A stretch of 64,000 bases of DNA from Halalkalibacter wakoensis JCM 9140. Lineage in GTDB: Bacteria; Bacillota; Bacilli; Bacillales; Bacillaceae_D. Below the pieces are notes generated by a model. That model did not search any database, was not told where the DNA came from, and saw only the letters and a program-made list of their open reading frames with translations. Shown here in pieces: positions 53,917 through 63,832 of this stretch (position 1 is its first letter; every line of letters begins with the position of its first letter). Made by a program: the position numbers and the translations under genes. The stretch spans positions 1 through 64,000 of the forward strand of contig NZ_BAUT01000012.1 in the NCBI RefSeq assembly GCF_000513095.1, read 5' to 3'.

Positions 53917-55065
53917 ATGAGAAAAAAACTTGCACTTATTTTTATTGCCTTATTATTAATGGGTTCGGGAATTCCGCTTCAAGCAAAAGCGGAGCAACGG
54001 AATTTTTCTGTCTCGGCTCAAGCCGCTGTCCTTATTGAGCAGGAGTCAGGACGTGTACTATATGGAAAAAATGAGCATGAGCCATTACGAATTGCAAGCA
54101 TAACGAAAATCATGACGGCCATTTTAGCAATTGAATCAGGAAAAATGGATGAAATGGTCAAGGTTTCGACAAATGCAGAAGGAACAGAAGGTTCATCTAT
54201 TTACTTACGCGCAGGAGAAAAAATCCCATTAAAGGATTTAGTATATGGTCTCATGCTAAGAAGTGGTAATGATTCAGCTGTTGCCATTGCTGAACATGTC
54301 GGAGGGAGTTTAGATGGTTTTATTTATATGATGAACGAAAAAGCTGAGCAAATTGGAATGGTCAATACGATGTTTCAAAACCCACATGGTCTTGATGATC
54401 ATGAGGATCATTTCTCTAGTGCACATGATATGGCTCTTCTAACACAACATGCAATGGATAATGAGATGTATCGTGAAATTGCTTCAACAAAAAGCTATCG
54501 CTCTGATGGAGAACAAATACGAGTATGGCAGAATAAAAATCGATTGTTAACAGAGCTTTATGAATATTCGACTGGTGGAAAGACAGGTTATACCAAACGG
54601 GCAAAGAGGACGTTGGTTTCAACAGCCACTAAAGACGACGAACACTTAATTGCCGTAACATTAAACGCGCCAAGTGATTGGCATGATCATATGAATCTAT
54701 TTAATTGGGCATTTGATACATTTGATTTGGAAGTTCTTATTGAAGAAGGATTGCTTGATAACATTGATGACGAATTTTACAAGAATCATGTGTATACACC
54801 GTATTCGTTTGAGTACCCTCTTTCACCATCTGAGCAAGAGTCCTTATCAAGCAAGGTAACATTATATCAGCCACCTTCTAAAGAGGAACGGGATGGATAC
54901 ATTCCGCCACAACCGGTTGGCAAAGTAGAGTTTTTTATTGGTAATGATGAAATAGGGCGAGTGCCACTTTTATATGACCCTCCAGAAGTGGAAGAGAAGA
55001 CAGGATTCTGGACGCGTTTTCTTGACTTTTTTTCCTTTACTATAGGGGTGAGAACAAGTGATTAA
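53917..55065 (+). CDS. dacB: Sporulation D-alanyl-D-alanine carboxypeptidase (PBP5*)
   Basis: 382 residues from ATG 53917 (GACGGGGATC ahead). Signal peptide about 1-25 (ALIFIALLLMGSGIPLQAKA). Active-site boxes: SITK (Ser61, Lys64), SGN at 116-118 and KTG at 222-224, typical of low-molecular-weight PBPs; a C-terminal beta domain ends with TRFLDFFSFTIG. Trims peptide cross-links in spore cortex. Operon with spmA (8-base overlap). Confidence 0.92.
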   Translation: MRKKLALIFIALLLMGSGIPLQAKAEQRNFSVSAQAAVLIEQESGRVLYGKNEHEPLRIASITKIMTAILAIESGKMDEMVKVSTNAEGTEGSSIYLRAGEKIPLKDLVYGLMLRSGNDSAVAIAEHVGGSLDGFIYMMNEKAEQIGMVNTMFQNPHGLDDHEDHFSSAHDMALLTQHAMDNEMYREIASTKSYRSDGEQIRVWQNKNRLLTELYEYSTGGKTGYTKRAKRTLVSTATKDDEHLIAVTLNAPSDWHDHMNLFNWAFDTFDLEVLIEEGLLDNIDDEFYKNHVYTPYSFEYPLSPSEQESLSSKVTLYQPPSKEERDGYIPPQPVGKVEFFIGNDEIGRVPLLYDPPEVEEKTGFWTRFLDFFSFTIGVRTSD

Positions 55066-55651
55066 CAAAATATGGGTCGCGATGCTTGTAATTGGTATTG
55101 CCTTTGGAGCTGCTAATGGTCGGATGGAAGAAGTAAATGAAGCGATATTTGCTGGAGCTAAGGATGCAGTTACGATCTGTTTAGGATTAATTAGCATCCT
55201 TGTTTTTTGGCTCGGTTTAATGAGGATCGCTCAAGAAGGAGGACTGTTAAAAGCACTTGCCAAGATCATGCGACCAATTGCAACAAGAATATTTCCTGAA
55301 GTTCCACCAAATCATCCTGCAATGGGCTATATTTTATCCAATATGACAGCTAATTTGTTTGGATTAGGGAATGCAGCTACGCCGATGGGTATCAAGGCGA
55401 TGCAACAATTAAAAGATTTAAATGGTGGACGAGATTCGGCAAGTCGCTCGATGATTACCCTACTTGCTATCAATACAGCAAGCATTACATTAATTCCAAC
55501 AACCGTAATTTCCATTAGAATGAGTTACGGTTCTGTTTCTCCAACTGAAATTGTCGGAACAACTCTTATTGCTACCACTTGTTCAACAATTGGAGCTTTG
55601 ATGATCGATCGGTATTTTTACTTTAGACGGGTAAGGAAGGGGCGTGCTTAG
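55058..55651 (+). CDS. spmA: Spore maturation protein A
   Basis: 197 residues, integral membrane with several helices, including ISILVFWLGLMRIAQEGGLLKALAKIMRPI and MTANLFGLGNAATPMGIKAMQQL, the SpmA signature. Acts with SpmB in dehydration of the spore core. GTG start inside the end of dacB. Next gene starts one base after its stop. Confidence 0.93.
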   Translation: MINKIWVAMLVIGIAFGAANGRMEEVNEAIFAGAKDAVTICLGLISILVFWLGLMRIAQEGGLLKALAKIMRPIATRIFPEVPPNHPAMGYILSNMTANLFGLGNAATPMGIKAMQQLKDLNGGRDSASRSMITLLAINTASITLIPTTVISIRMSYGSVSPTEIVGTTLIATTCSTIGALMIDRYFYFRRVRKGRA

Positions 55652-56188
55652 ATGGAATGGATCACAGTCATTTCGATTTGGTTTATTCCTGTCTTAATCG
55701 CGTTTGTCCTTATGTATGGAACGTACAAGCAGGTACCCACATATGAAACGTTTGTTGAGGGAGCCAAAGAAGGGTTTGGAATGGCGATTTCTATTATTCC
55801 ATATTTAGTTGGAATGCTGGTCGCCATTTCAGTTTTTCGTGCCTCTGGGGCAATGGATTTTATTATTGAGTTGATGAAGCCAGCACTACAAGCAATTGGC
55901 GTTCCATCTGAAATCGTTCCACTTGCTATGATTCGTCCTATCTCAGGAACAGGCGCGTTAGGTATGACATCGGACTTAATTGCAACGTATGGTCCGGATT
56001 CCTTTATCGGGCGCTTAGCTTCAACGATGCAAGGAAGTACAGATACAACATTTTATGTATTAACCGTTTATTTTGGGGCTGTCGGAATTAAAAAAATGGG
56101 AGATGCATTAAAGGTAGGGTTACTTGCGGATGTCGTAGGGGTTATTGCTTCGATTATTATTGTTACTTATGTGTTTGGAGCGTATTAA
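55652..56188 (+). CDS. spmB: Spore maturation protein B
   Basis: 178 residues, membrane protein: VEGAKEGFGMAISIIPYLVGMLVAISVFR, MIRPISGTGALGMTSDLIATYGPDS and TMQGSTDTTFYVLTVYFGAVGI match SpmB. Stop of spmA (TAG) precedes the ATG directly. Terminator follows. Confidence 0.94.
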   Translation: MEWITVISIWFIPVLIAFVLMYGTYKQVPTYETFVEGAKEGFGMAISIIPYLVGMLVAISVFRASGAMDFIIELMKPALQAIGVPSEIVPLAMIRPISGTGALGMTSDLIATYGPDSFIGRLASTMQGSTDTTFYVLTVYFGAVGIKKMGDALKVGLLADVVGVIASIIIVTYVFGAY

Positions 56189-56246
56189 AGACAGGGTTCA
56201 ATGTAAATTGAAACAAAAAAGTAGAACGTCATATAGCACTGTGAAT

Positions 56247-56286
56247 TGCCGTAATAGGAGTCGTTACTCTTATTACGGCTTTTTTG
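56247..56286 (+). terminator. Terminator of the dacB-spmAB operon
   Basis: GCCGTAATAGGAGT / ACTCTTATTACGGC stem (one mismatch/G-U), T6 tail. Confidence 0.88.
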
Positions 56287-56385
56287 TATCAATGATATTA
56301 CGCCCTTTTTATGAATGGTAAGAGAAAAATATCAAACACTATTATTGTTATGTCAGTCCCTAATACATATCTTTTGTGTATAAGA

Positions 56386-56410
56386 ATTCTAAATACAAGG
56401 AATTTAGAAT
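56386..56410. repeat. Inverted repeat upstream of the CLC gene
   Basis: Perfect 9-bp ATTCTAAAT / ATTTAGAAT with a 7-base spacer, 36 bases before the start codon. Could be an operator; no crcB (fluoride) riboswitch blocks are seen in the upstream region. Confidence 0.5.
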
Positions 56411-56446
56411 CGGGGCTTTCATTCTATTTGAAATGAGGGAAGAAGA

Positions 56447-57739
56447 ATGAATGATAAGCCTCCTTATAAAACATTACTTGTTACACTTTTTATCTGGGTT
56501 ACCATTGCAGGAGTCATTGGATTGACCATAGGCTCGACAACAGCTTTGCTATTACATACAAACGATTTTCTAGGTTTAACTCGAAAAGAGAATAGTTGGC
56601 TAATTTTTCTTCTTCCGTTAGCTGGTATGGCAATTGGCTTTTTGTACATGCAAGCCGGAGAAAAATCAGGGAATGAACTGTATAAAGGAAATAACTTGGT
56701 CATAGAAGGAGTACAAGGCAAGAAAACCATGATCAGAAGGTTAGGACCATTGGTATATGTGGGGACATTTTTAACTGTATTATTCGGTGGATCAACAGGA
56801 AGAGAAGGAGCGGCGATCCAAATGGGAGGGAGTGTTGCCGAGACCGTTATACGTTTCTGTAAAATAAACGCAGTAGATACCAAACTATTATTAATGAGTG
56901 GAATTAGTGCTGGGTTCGGAACAGCATTTGGTGCACCTATTGCAGGTGCAGTCTTTGGAATGGAAATGACAGCGCTGGGGAAATTGAAATATGAAGCCAT
57001 TGTTCCATGCCTTGTTTCAAGTATTGTTGGTCATTACACAGCTGAAAAACTGTGGGGAGTGAAACATGAATCATTTATAATCGAAACGGTTCCGACTATG
57101 TCTTTCCTTACGGTTTCAAAAGTTATTCTGCTAGCCATTTTGTTTAGCTTTCTAAGTGTTCTTTATTGTCAGGTAAGACATGGAATACAAAAGTATTCAG
57201 AAAAAATCACAAAGAAAAACCATGTTTTAAGAGCTTTTGCTGGGGGAATGATCATTGTAGCTTTAACGATGATCATTGGAACGGTACAGTATAACGGTCG
57301 AGGGATAGAGATGTTGGAACAAGCCTTTCATGAAGAGGTACCAGCCTTTGCTTTTCTGTTTAAACTTGTTTTTACAGCCGTCACACTTGGAACCGGTTTT
57401 GTTGGGGGAGAAGCTATACCTTTATTTTTTATGGGAGCAACATTAGGTAATAGTTTATATGGATTTGTTGATCTGCCGCTATCATTTCTTGCAGCGTTAG
57501 GTATGATTGCAACGTTCGTAGGAGGGGCAAATACGCCAATTGCAGCTTTTTTATTAGCAATTGAGATGTTTGACGGAAAAGCGATTGAGTTTTTCTTTTT
57601 AGCTTGCGTAACAAGTTATATTTTTTCAGGTCATCATGGATTGTGGCCGTCTCAAACGATTTATGAACCAAAAAGCAGATTATATAAAATTCCAACAGGA
57701 AAAACGGTTGCGAGTATTGAAAAGAAGAAGGAAGAATAG
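56447..57739 (+). CDS. CLC-family antiporter, probably the fluoride-exporting CLC-F type
   Basis: 430 residues, about ten or more membrane helices. Region I is LYKGNNLVIEGVQG rather than GSGIPEV of chloride channels; region II is FGGSTGREGAAIQMGGSV; the third motif is LGTGFVGGEAIPLFFMGATLGN. The GNN at the first motif and the following charge pattern fit the fluoride/proton antiporter subclass. No CBS domain. ATG after ATGAGGGAAG. Monocistronic with an inverted repeat upstream. Confidence 0.8.
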   Translation: MNDKPPYKTLLVTLFIWVTIAGVIGLTIGSTTALLLHTNDFLGLTRKENSWLIFLLPLAGMAIGFLYMQAGEKSGNELYKGNNLVIEGVQGKKTMIRRLGPLVYVGTFLTVLFGGSTGREGAAIQMGGSVAETVIRFCKINAVDTKLLLMSGISAGFGTAFGAPIAGAVFGMEMTALGKLKYEAIVPCLVSSIVGHYTAEKLWGVKHESFIIETVPTMSFLTVSKVILLAILFSFLSVLYCQVRHGIQKYSEKITKKNHVLRAFAGGMIIVALTMIIGTVQYNGRGIEMLEQAFHEEVPAFAFLFKLVFTAVTLGTGFVGGEAIPLFFMGATLGNSLYGFVDLPLSFLAALGMIATFVGGANTPIAAFLLAIEMFDGKAIEFFFLACVTSYIFSGHHGLWPSQTIYEPKSRLYKIPTGKTVASIEKKKEE

Positions 57740-57853
57740 AAACTCTGTAAAAAAGGTTGTAAGGGGGTGTATTTGCCTCTCTTAATGCTGCCTTTATTTG
57801 TCTATTAAACTACTATAAAGTGAGTAGCACATTTTTAAGGAGGAGATCGCATT

Positions 57854-59269
57854 ATGAATCATTGGAGTTTATTTATTAATGGTGAATGGATATCTGAAGG
57901 TGAAAAGATTGAAGTAATCAATCCATCGACAAGAGAAATTGTCGGTACCGTACCGAAAGCAGGATCGAAAGAAGCAGAGCAAGCTGTCAATTCAGCTTAT
58001 GAAGCTTTTCCGGCATGGTCAAGTCTTACTGCGGGTGAACGCAGTGAATTTATTATGAAGTGGCATGATCTAATTAATGAACATAAAGAAGAAATTGCTA
58101 GATTGATGACGGCTGAACAAGGGAAACCCTTGAAAGAAGCAATGGGAGAAGTCGCATATGCGAACAGCTTTCTTTCATGGTACGCTGAAGAAGGGAAACG
58201 CATCTATGGAGAAATGATTCCGGCTTCTGTTCCTAACAAACGACTTTTTGTTCAAAAACAAGCAGTTGGCGTTATTGCAGCTATAACTCCATGGAATTTT
58301 CCAGCTGCTATGATCACAAGAAAAATAGCTCCAGCTTTGGCAGCTGGTTGTACAGCGGTCATTAAACCAGCTGAACAGACACCATTAACGGCATTCATGT
58401 TAGCCAAACTAGCTGAGGAAGCGGGTTTTCCTCCAGGTATTATCAATGTCGTGACAGGAGATCCAAAAGAAATCGGAGAAGCATGGATGAGGGATGAACG
58501 GGTCACAAAAGTGACGTTCACAGGTTCGACAGAGGTTGGGAAGTTGCTCATGAAACAAGCGGCCGATACAGTGAAAAAACTTTCACTTGAACTTGGTGGA
58601 CATGCCCCGTTTATTGTGATGAATGATGCGAATCTTGATCTAGCTGTAGAGGGAGCGATTGCTTCAAAGTTTCGAAATGCTGGTCAAACGTGCGTGTGTG
58701 CGAATAGAATTTATGTTCATGAAGATATTAAGGAAGACTTTTTACATACATTTAGTGAGAAAGTGAAAGCGTTAGCTGTTGGAGACGGATTAAAAGATGG
58801 ATCAGATATAGGACCATTAATTAATGAGCAAGCGATTTTAAAAGTGAAAGCACAAGTTCAGGATGCACAAGAAAAAGGAGCAAACGTGTTAACAGGTGGG
58901 AAAGAAGTTTCAGGTTTGTTCTATGAACCTACTGTTATTGCGGATGCAACAGACGACATGCTTTGTATGAAGGAGGAAACGTTTGGACCTGTTGCCCCTG
59001 TAGCAACGTTTAAGACAATGGAAGAAGTAATAGGACGAGCAAATCATTCACGTTATGGATTAGCTGCCTATGTGTATACACAAAATTTATCTCAAGCGAT
59101 TAAGATGAGTGAAGCTTTACAATATGGCATTGTAGGTGTGAATGGTGCATTACCTGCTGTTGCTCAAGCGCCTTTTGGAGGGTTCAAAGAAAGTGGATTA
59201 GGTAGAGAAGGTGGGCATCATGGAATTGAAGAGTTTTTAGAGACGAAGTATATTTCTATGGGCATATAA
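57854..59269 (+). CDS. gabD: NAD(P)-dependent succinate-semialdehyde dehydrogenase
   Basis: 471 residues, ALDH superfamily. ITPWNFPAAMITRKIAPALAAGCT, FTGSTEVGKLLMKQAA, catalytic Glu247 in LELGGHAPF, nucleophile Cys280 in NAGQTCVCANR and the end AQAPFGGFKESGLGREGGHHGIEEFLETKY, all as in GabD, which oxidises succinate semialdehyde from GABA degradation. No gabT aminotransferase adjoins it. AAGGAGGAG before ATG. Distinct from the aldehyde dehydrogenase at 4983. Confidence 0.9.
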   Translation: MNHWSLFINGEWISEGEKIEVINPSTREIVGTVPKAGSKEAEQAVNSAYEAFPAWSSLTAGERSEFIMKWHDLINEHKEEIARLMTAEQGKPLKEAMGEVAYANSFLSWYAEEGKRIYGEMIPASVPNKRLFVQKQAVGVIAAITPWNFPAAMITRKIAPALAAGCTAVIKPAEQTPLTAFMLAKLAEEAGFPPGIINVVTGDPKEIGEAWMRDERVTKVTFTGSTEVGKLLMKQAADTVKKLSLELGGHAPFIVMNDANLDLAVEGAIASKFRNAGQTCVCANRIYVHEDIKEDFLHTFSEKVKALAVGDGLKDGSDIGPLINEQAILKVKAQVQDAQEKGANVLTGGKEVSGLFYEPTVIADATDDMLCMKEETFGPVAPVATFKTMEEVIGRANHSRYGLAAYVYTQNLSQAIKMSEALQYGIVGVNGALPAVAQAPFGGFKESGLGREGGHHGIEEFLETKYISMGI

Positions 59270-59291
59270 GCATAATTGGATATAGGAAAAG

Positions 59292-59329
59292 AACGCTTAG
59301 GATGAACAACAGTATCCTTAGCGTTTTTT
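59292..59329 (+). terminator. Terminator after gabD
   Basis: AACGCTTAGGAT / ATCCTTAGCGTT stem with T6 tail. Confidence 0.82.
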
Positions 59330-59402
59330 CAGTTATGAAAGAAAATCTCTTTCGCTTGAGAATTCACAACTGGAAGAGTATGATGGTACATGAGGTGAAG
59401 AG

Positions 59403-60131
59403 ATGGAACGGTTACAGAAAGTAATAGCCCAAGCGGGAATAACATCACGACGTAAGGCAGAGCAGTTAATTGTAGAAGGTAAAGTGAAAGTGAATGGAAA
59501 GGTTGTTCGCGAGCTCGGAGTAAAAGTCACTCCAAATCGAGACGAAATTGAGGTAGAAGGTGTCCCGATTGACCGAGAAGAACCAGTTTACTACCTTTTG
59601 TACAAGCCAAGCGGTGTCATTTCAAGCGTCAAAGATGAAAAAGGTAGAAAAACAGTTACAGATTTTCTAGAAGTCGAGCAAAGAGTCTTTCCAGTTGGTC
59701 GACTTGACTACGATACATCTGGACTCATTTTATTAACAAATGATGGTGATTTTGCAAATCAACTTATGCATCCTAAATTTAAAATAGAAAAAGTGTATGT
59801 GGCAAAAGTAAAAGGAATCCCATCAAGAGAAAAATTAAAACAACTTCAAAATGGCATTATGCTTGAAGATGGAAAAACAGCCCCGGCAAAAGTAAAAGTT
59901 ATGTCGATCGATAAGAAAAAGCAAACGGCGATTATTCGCTTAACGATCCATGAAGGACGTAATCGACAAGTGCGTAGAATGTTTGATGCGATCGACCATC
60001 CAGTTATGAAATTAAAGAGAGAACAATATAGTTTCCTACATCTAAGAGGGATGAACCCTGGTGATGTGCGCCCGTTAAAACCGATAGAGGTAAAACACTT
60101 AAGAGAATTAGCTGTCACGAAACCGTCATAA
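59403..60131 (+). CDS. rluB: 23S rRNA pseudouridine synthase B
   Basis: 242 residues. S4 domain at the N-terminus (ERLQKVIAQAGITSRRKAEQLIVEGKVKVNG), then the RsuA/RluB catalytic domain with VGRLDYDTSGLILLTNDGDF (catalytic Asp in RLDYDTSG) and VRRMFDAIDHPVMKLKR. Modifies 23S rRNA (position 2605-type). GAGGTGAAG before ATG. Upstream of resA as in B. subtilis. Confidence 0.95.
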   Translation: MERLQKVIAQAGITSRRKAEQLIVEGKVKVNGKVVRELGVKVTPNRDEIEVEGVPIDREEPVYYLLYKPSGVISSVKDEKGRKTVTDFLEVEQRVFPVGRLDYDTSGLILLTNDGDFANQLMHPKFKIEKVYVAKVKGIPSREKLKQLQNGIMLEDGKTAPAKVKVMSIDKKKQTAIIRLTIHEGRNRQVRRMFDAIDHPVMKLKREQYSFLHLRGMNPGDVRPLKPIEVKHLRELAVTKPS

Positions 60132-60212
60132 AGCACCTATAGTAGGTATCGTTTCTAACGTTATAATAGAGGAAAATAAGTCAGGGGCTTTTGTGTTGTA
60201 AAGGGGGAGCTG

Positions 60213-60743
60213 TTGTTGAAACAAAAACGTTTAATGATGAGGACAAGTATTCTAGCAATTATCGCAATCGCACTTGCTTACACTTTATATTCTAACTTTA
60301 TAGCAGATCGGAGTGTAGCAAAAGCCGGTGATTTGTCTATTAATTTTGTCTTGAATGACCTAGAAGGAGAGCGGATAGAATTAGAGGATTACAAAGGAAA
60401 AGGCGTATTCTTAAATTTTTGGGGAACGTATTGCCCTCCATGTGTAAAAGAAATGCCGATTATGGAAGAGCTTTACGCTGAATATAAAGACCAAGGTGTA
60501 GAAATTATTGCTGTCAATGCAAGTGAACCGAAGTTGACTGTTGAACGTTTTGTTGATCGTCTTGGTTTAACGTTTCCGATTGTCATTGATCAAGGTAATA
60601 ATGTGATTGATGCTTACGGAATTCGTCCATTGCCAACAACCATCTTAGTTGATGAACATGGGGTCATTGTTCGTGTATTTACTGGTGGTATGACAGAGCA
60701 GATGATTCGTGATTTCATGGAAGAGATAAAGCCCGGGACATAA
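60213..60743 (+). CDS. resA: Thiol-disulfide oxidoreductase ResA
   Basis: 176 residues. N-terminal signal anchor (TSILAIIAIALAYTLYSNFI), thioredoxin fold with NFWGTYCPPCVKEMP (Cys74, Cys77; a CPPC site rather than CEPC) and cis-Pro segment IRPLPTTILVDEHG. Reduces apocytochrome c cysteines outside the membrane. TTG start (60213, or 60216) after AAAGGGGGAGCTG. First gene of resABC; gap of 15 bases to resB. Confidence 0.95.
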   Translation: MLKQKRLMMRTSILAIIAIALAYTLYSNFIADRSVAKAGDLSINFVLNDLEGERIELEDYKGKGVFLNFWGTYCPPCVKEMPIMEELYAEYKDQGVEIIAVNASEPKLTVERFVDRLGLTFPIVIDQGNNVIDAYGIRPLPTTILVDEHGVIVRVFTGGMTEQMIRDFMEEIKPGT

Positions 60744-60758
60744 TTGAGGTGTGGGGAA

Positions 60759-62381
60759 ATGAGTAAATTAACGTGTGAATGTGGCCACGACAATCCACGT
60801 GGAACAATTGTTTGTGAATCATGTGGAAAGCCACTTGGAAGCAATGAAAATGAAGAAAAATTGCTAGATATGAAATATGAAGGGGTTGCAAGAAGGTCAC
60901 AAACATACACAACTACCTTTATTGATAAAGTATGGATGTTCTTCTCATCTGTAAAAGTAGGAATTTGGATTATTATTGTTACATTACTTGCCTCTGCAAT
61001 AGGGACCATTTACCCGCAAGAAATGTATATTCCACCTACTGTTAGAGCGGTCGATTATTATGCCGATGAATATGGATTGTTCGGTCAAATTTATTATCAA
61101 TTGGGATTGCATAATATGTATAGCTCGTGGTGGTACATGCTTTTAATTGCGAGCTTAGGAATTTCAATTTTAATTGCTAGTATTGATCGATTCTTTCCAT
61201 TATATCGAGCACTAAAAAACCAACGTGTCACGCGCCATGCGAACTTCTTGAGAAGGCAACGTGTTTATGGAACATCTGAAGTAGATAACATTGATGAAGC
61301 CTTTGAGAGCGTGAAAGTAAAATTAAAAGAAAAAAAATACAACATTTCAGAAGAAAATGGAAATATCGTAGCGGAAAAAGGTCGGTTTGCACGTTGGGGT
61401 CCTTATGTTAATCATATTGGGTTGATTGTCTTTTTAATTGGCTGTATGCTCCGTTATTTTCCTGGAATGTATGTTGATGAACATATGTGGATACGTGAGG
61501 GTGAAACAACTGTTGTACCAAGCACAGGAGGTCAATACCATATTGGTAATGAAGAATTTCTTGTTGAGCTATATGACGAGGATGATGAAGTGTTTGGAGA
61601 AGCAATGCAGCGAGCTGGAGGTCCAATTGTTAAAACGTACCAAACTAATGCTGTTTTATATGAGAGAGAGAATACAGGAGCAGTTGGTAGTGAAGGGGAA
61701 TTAATCGAAGTTGACCGAAAGAAAATCCGTGTAAACGATCCAATGAAGTTTGACTCTTATGCTCTTTATCAAGTTGACTATAAGCTTCATGAATTAAATA
61801 AGATGAGCTTTACGTTAGAAAATAAAGAAACAGGAGAAACGTTTGGTCGGATTGATATTGATCTGTTTAATCCTGATGCTGTTTATGATTTAGGTGAAGG
61901 ATACAGAATTGAAATTAGAGAGTATTTTCCTGATTTTGTTATGTCTAGTTCGAATGTTCCCTCTACACGCTCTCAAATCCCTGATAATCCAGTGTTTATA
62001 TTTGATATGTATACACCGGAGACACCAGAAGGGGAAGTGAGTTTTGTCGGCATTCAAACAAATTTAGAGCCCATGGGCGAAAATGATTATAAGATGACGT
62101 TTGTTGATGTAGAGACAAAACACGTCTCTGCGTTAATTGTTAGAAAAGATTATACGTTACCATTCTTAATTATTGGTGGAATTATTTTTATGATTGGATT
62201 GGTGCAAGGTTCTTATTGGGCACATAGACGAATTTGGTTCCAACGAATTGATGGAAAAGTTTGGATAGCTGGCCATACAAATAAAAATTATTTAGCACTT
62301 CGAAAAGATATTGACCACGTCATTGAGGAGACGTCCATATCTTCTCCAATTGATCAGGTAGAGGAAGAAGAAAAAGAATAA
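60759..62381 (+). CDS. resB: Cytochrome c biogenesis protein ResB
   Basis: 540 residues from ATG 60759 (GAGGTGTGGGGAA ahead). N-terminal zinc-ribbon-like CECGHDNPRGTIVCESCG, then membrane helices (GIWIIIVTLLASAIGTIYP, WWYMLLIASLGISILIASIDRFFP, HIGLIVFLIGCML) and a large extracellular domain before a last helix (PFLIIGGIIFMIGLVQG). Ccs1/ResB component of the System II haem-delivery complex with ResC. Followed by an intercistronic hairpin. Confidence 0.94.
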   Translation: MSKLTCECGHDNPRGTIVCESCGKPLGSNENEEKLLDMKYEGVARRSQTYTTTFIDKVWMFFSSVKVGIWIIIVTLLASAIGTIYPQEMYIPPTVRAVDYYADEYGLFGQIYYQLGLHNMYSSWWYMLLIASLGISILIASIDRFFPLYRALKNQRVTRHANFLRRQRVYGTSEVDNIDEAFESVKVKLKEKKYNISEENGNIVAEKGRFARWGPYVNHIGLIVFLIGCMLRYFPGMYVDEHMWIREGETTVVPSTGGQYHIGNEEFLVELYDEDDEVFGEAMQRAGGPIVKTYQTNAVLYERENTGAVGSEGELIEVDRKKIRVNDPMKFDSYALYQVDYKLHELNKMSFTLENKETGETFGRIDIDLFNPDAVYDLGEGYRIEIREYFPDFVMSSSNVPSTRSQIPDNPVFIFDMYTPETPEGEVSFVGIQTNLEPMGENDYKMTFVDVETKHVSALIVRKDYTLPFLIIGGIIFMIGLVQGSYWAHRRIWFQRIDGKVWIAGHTNKNYLALRKDIDHVIEETSISSPIDQVEEEEKE

Positions 62382-62403
62382 TATATTGATTTAGTAAGGT
62401 TCT

Positions 62404-62440
62404 AAAAGGGTGAGGAATAAGAAACATTCCAGCCCTTTTT
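62404..62440 (+). terminator. Terminator-like hairpin between resB and resC
   Basis: AAAAGGG-GGAAT / ATTCC-CCCTTTTT with a short loop and TTTTT, 18 bases ahead of the resC ATG. It may attenuate or process the operon mRNA, or lower resC expression. Confidence 0.6.
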
Positions 62441-62457
62441 AAGAGGAGGATACAAAA

Positions 62458-63648
62458 ATGGCTGCACTTAGCTCAAATTTACTACTTTATGCCTTTTTCG
62501 TTTACTTGCTAGCAACGATTGCATTTACTGTTTCGATTACAGGTAAAAAGTGGCGTGATAAACAAGGAGATATGACGGGGAACAGATGGGGATTTTTTGG
62601 TTTCTTGTTATCCATAGTAGGGTCATTATTATCAATTGGTTATTTTGTCACAAGGTGGATCCATGCGGGACATGCACCAGTTAGTAATATGTTTGAATAT
62701 ATGACGTTCTTAGGTATTGCAATTGGGTTTGCGTTCATTATTATTTATGCCATTTACCGGTCGAATTATTTAGGATTATTTTCTATGCCGATTGTTATGT
62801 TAATTATTGCATATGGCTCTATGTTTCCAGGTGAAGTAGCACCGCTTATTCCGGCTCTACAAAGCATTTGGTTGAAAATTCATGTCATTACAACAGCTAT
62901 TGGGCAAGGAATTCTCGCGATCGGATTTGTTGCAGGTCTTATTTATTTAATTCGAACAATCGATTTTACAAAGACTAATAAGCAGACGCGAGCTTTGGAA
63001 TTTGTATTGTATTCCATTTTAAGTTTAGTCGGCTTTATCTTAATGGGATCCATTTTCAATGCAATGAATTACGAAGCGAATTTTTCCTACGTCAATGAAA
63101 ATGGTTTCGATGCGGAAATGACTTATACGCTTCCGCCATTAGTTGGACCAAATGAAGGTGTTCTTTTAACAGATGAAGTAATGTCACCTTTTGTTCAAGC
63201 TCCAGCTATAATAGTAGCAAATGACTTAAATACGGTTATTTGGTCTCTATTTTCAGGTCTCATCCTTTATTGGGTTTTAAGATTAATACTACGCAAGAGA
63301 ATTGGCGCAGCTATTCAACCCATATTAAAAGGAGTTAGCCCTCAGGCTGTTGATGAAGTAAGTTATCGTGCCATAGCAATTGGCTTCCCCATTTTCACAC
63401 TTGGTGGGTTGATCTTTGCCATGATCTGGGCACAAATAGCTTGGACTCGGTTCTGGGGTTGGGATCCAAAAGAAGTATGGGCATTGATCACATTTTTATT
63501 TTACGCAGCTTATTTGCATTTGCGTTTATCAAAAGGATGGCATGGTGCAAAATCTGCTTGGTTATGTGTAATTGGGTTTGCCATTATTATGTTTAATTTA
63601 GTTTTTGTTAACTTAGTTATTGCAGGTTTACATTCGTATGCACTATAA
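62458..63648 (+). CDS. resC: Cytochrome c biogenesis protein ResC (CcsA-like)
   Basis: 396 residues, eight or so membrane helices. The haem-handling WWD-type motif is present as [18 protein letters not shown]; flanking helices carry conserved His residues ([46 protein letters not shown]). Delivers haem to apocytochromes with ResB. RBS AAGAGGAGG before ATG. Confidence 0.94.
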   Translation: MAALSSNLLLYAFFVYLLATIAFTVSITGKKWRDKQGDMTGNRWGFFGFLLSIVGSLLSIGYFVTRWIHAGHAPVSNMFEYMTFLGIAIGFAFIIIYAIYRSNYLGLFSMPIVMLIIAYGSMFPGEVAPLIPALQSIWLKIHVITTAIGQGILAIGFVAGLIYLIRTIDFTKTNKQTRALEFVLYSILSLVGFILMGSIFNAMNYEANFSYVNENGFDAEMTYTLPPLVGPNEGVLLTDEVMSPFVQAPAIIVANDLNTVIWSLFSGLILYWVLRLILRKRIGAAIQPILKGVSPQAVDEVSYRAIAIGFPIFTLGGLIFAMIWAQIAWTRFWGWDPKEVWALITFLFYAAYLHLRLSKGWHGAKSAWLCVIGFAIIMFNLVFVNLVIAGLHSYAL

Positions 63649-63702
63649 GTTTGGAACAATGTGAAGGACAATTTTGGATTGTTGGACTTCATTTCAATTA
63701 CA

Positions 63703-63750
63703 GGGGTTGTCCCAAAAAGTCAAAACGGACCTTTTGGGACAACCTCTTCT
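63703..63750 (+). terminator. Hairpin between resC and resD
   Basis: GGGTTGTCCCAAAA-GTC / GAC-TTTTGGGACAACC stem with a short loop, then TCTTCTAT. The T tail is poor, so it may be a partial terminator; resD often has its own promoter. Confidence 0.65.
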
Positions 63751-63832
63751 ATTAAATGCAAAGAGGTTTTCTTTCATTTTGCCTTTCATGATAAAATACA
63801 TATAATAGCTGTTTTTGGAGGAGGAAATCAGA

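Noticed and set aside
56189-56446. Fluoride (crcB) riboswitch ahead of the CLC-F gene
   Set aside because: None of the conserved crcB blocks is visible; only a terminator and a short inverted repeat are present.
56464-57000. 178-residue minus-strand frame opposite the CLC gene
   Set aside because: Shadow of the coding strand; no RBS and the plus strand encodes a clear membrane transporter.
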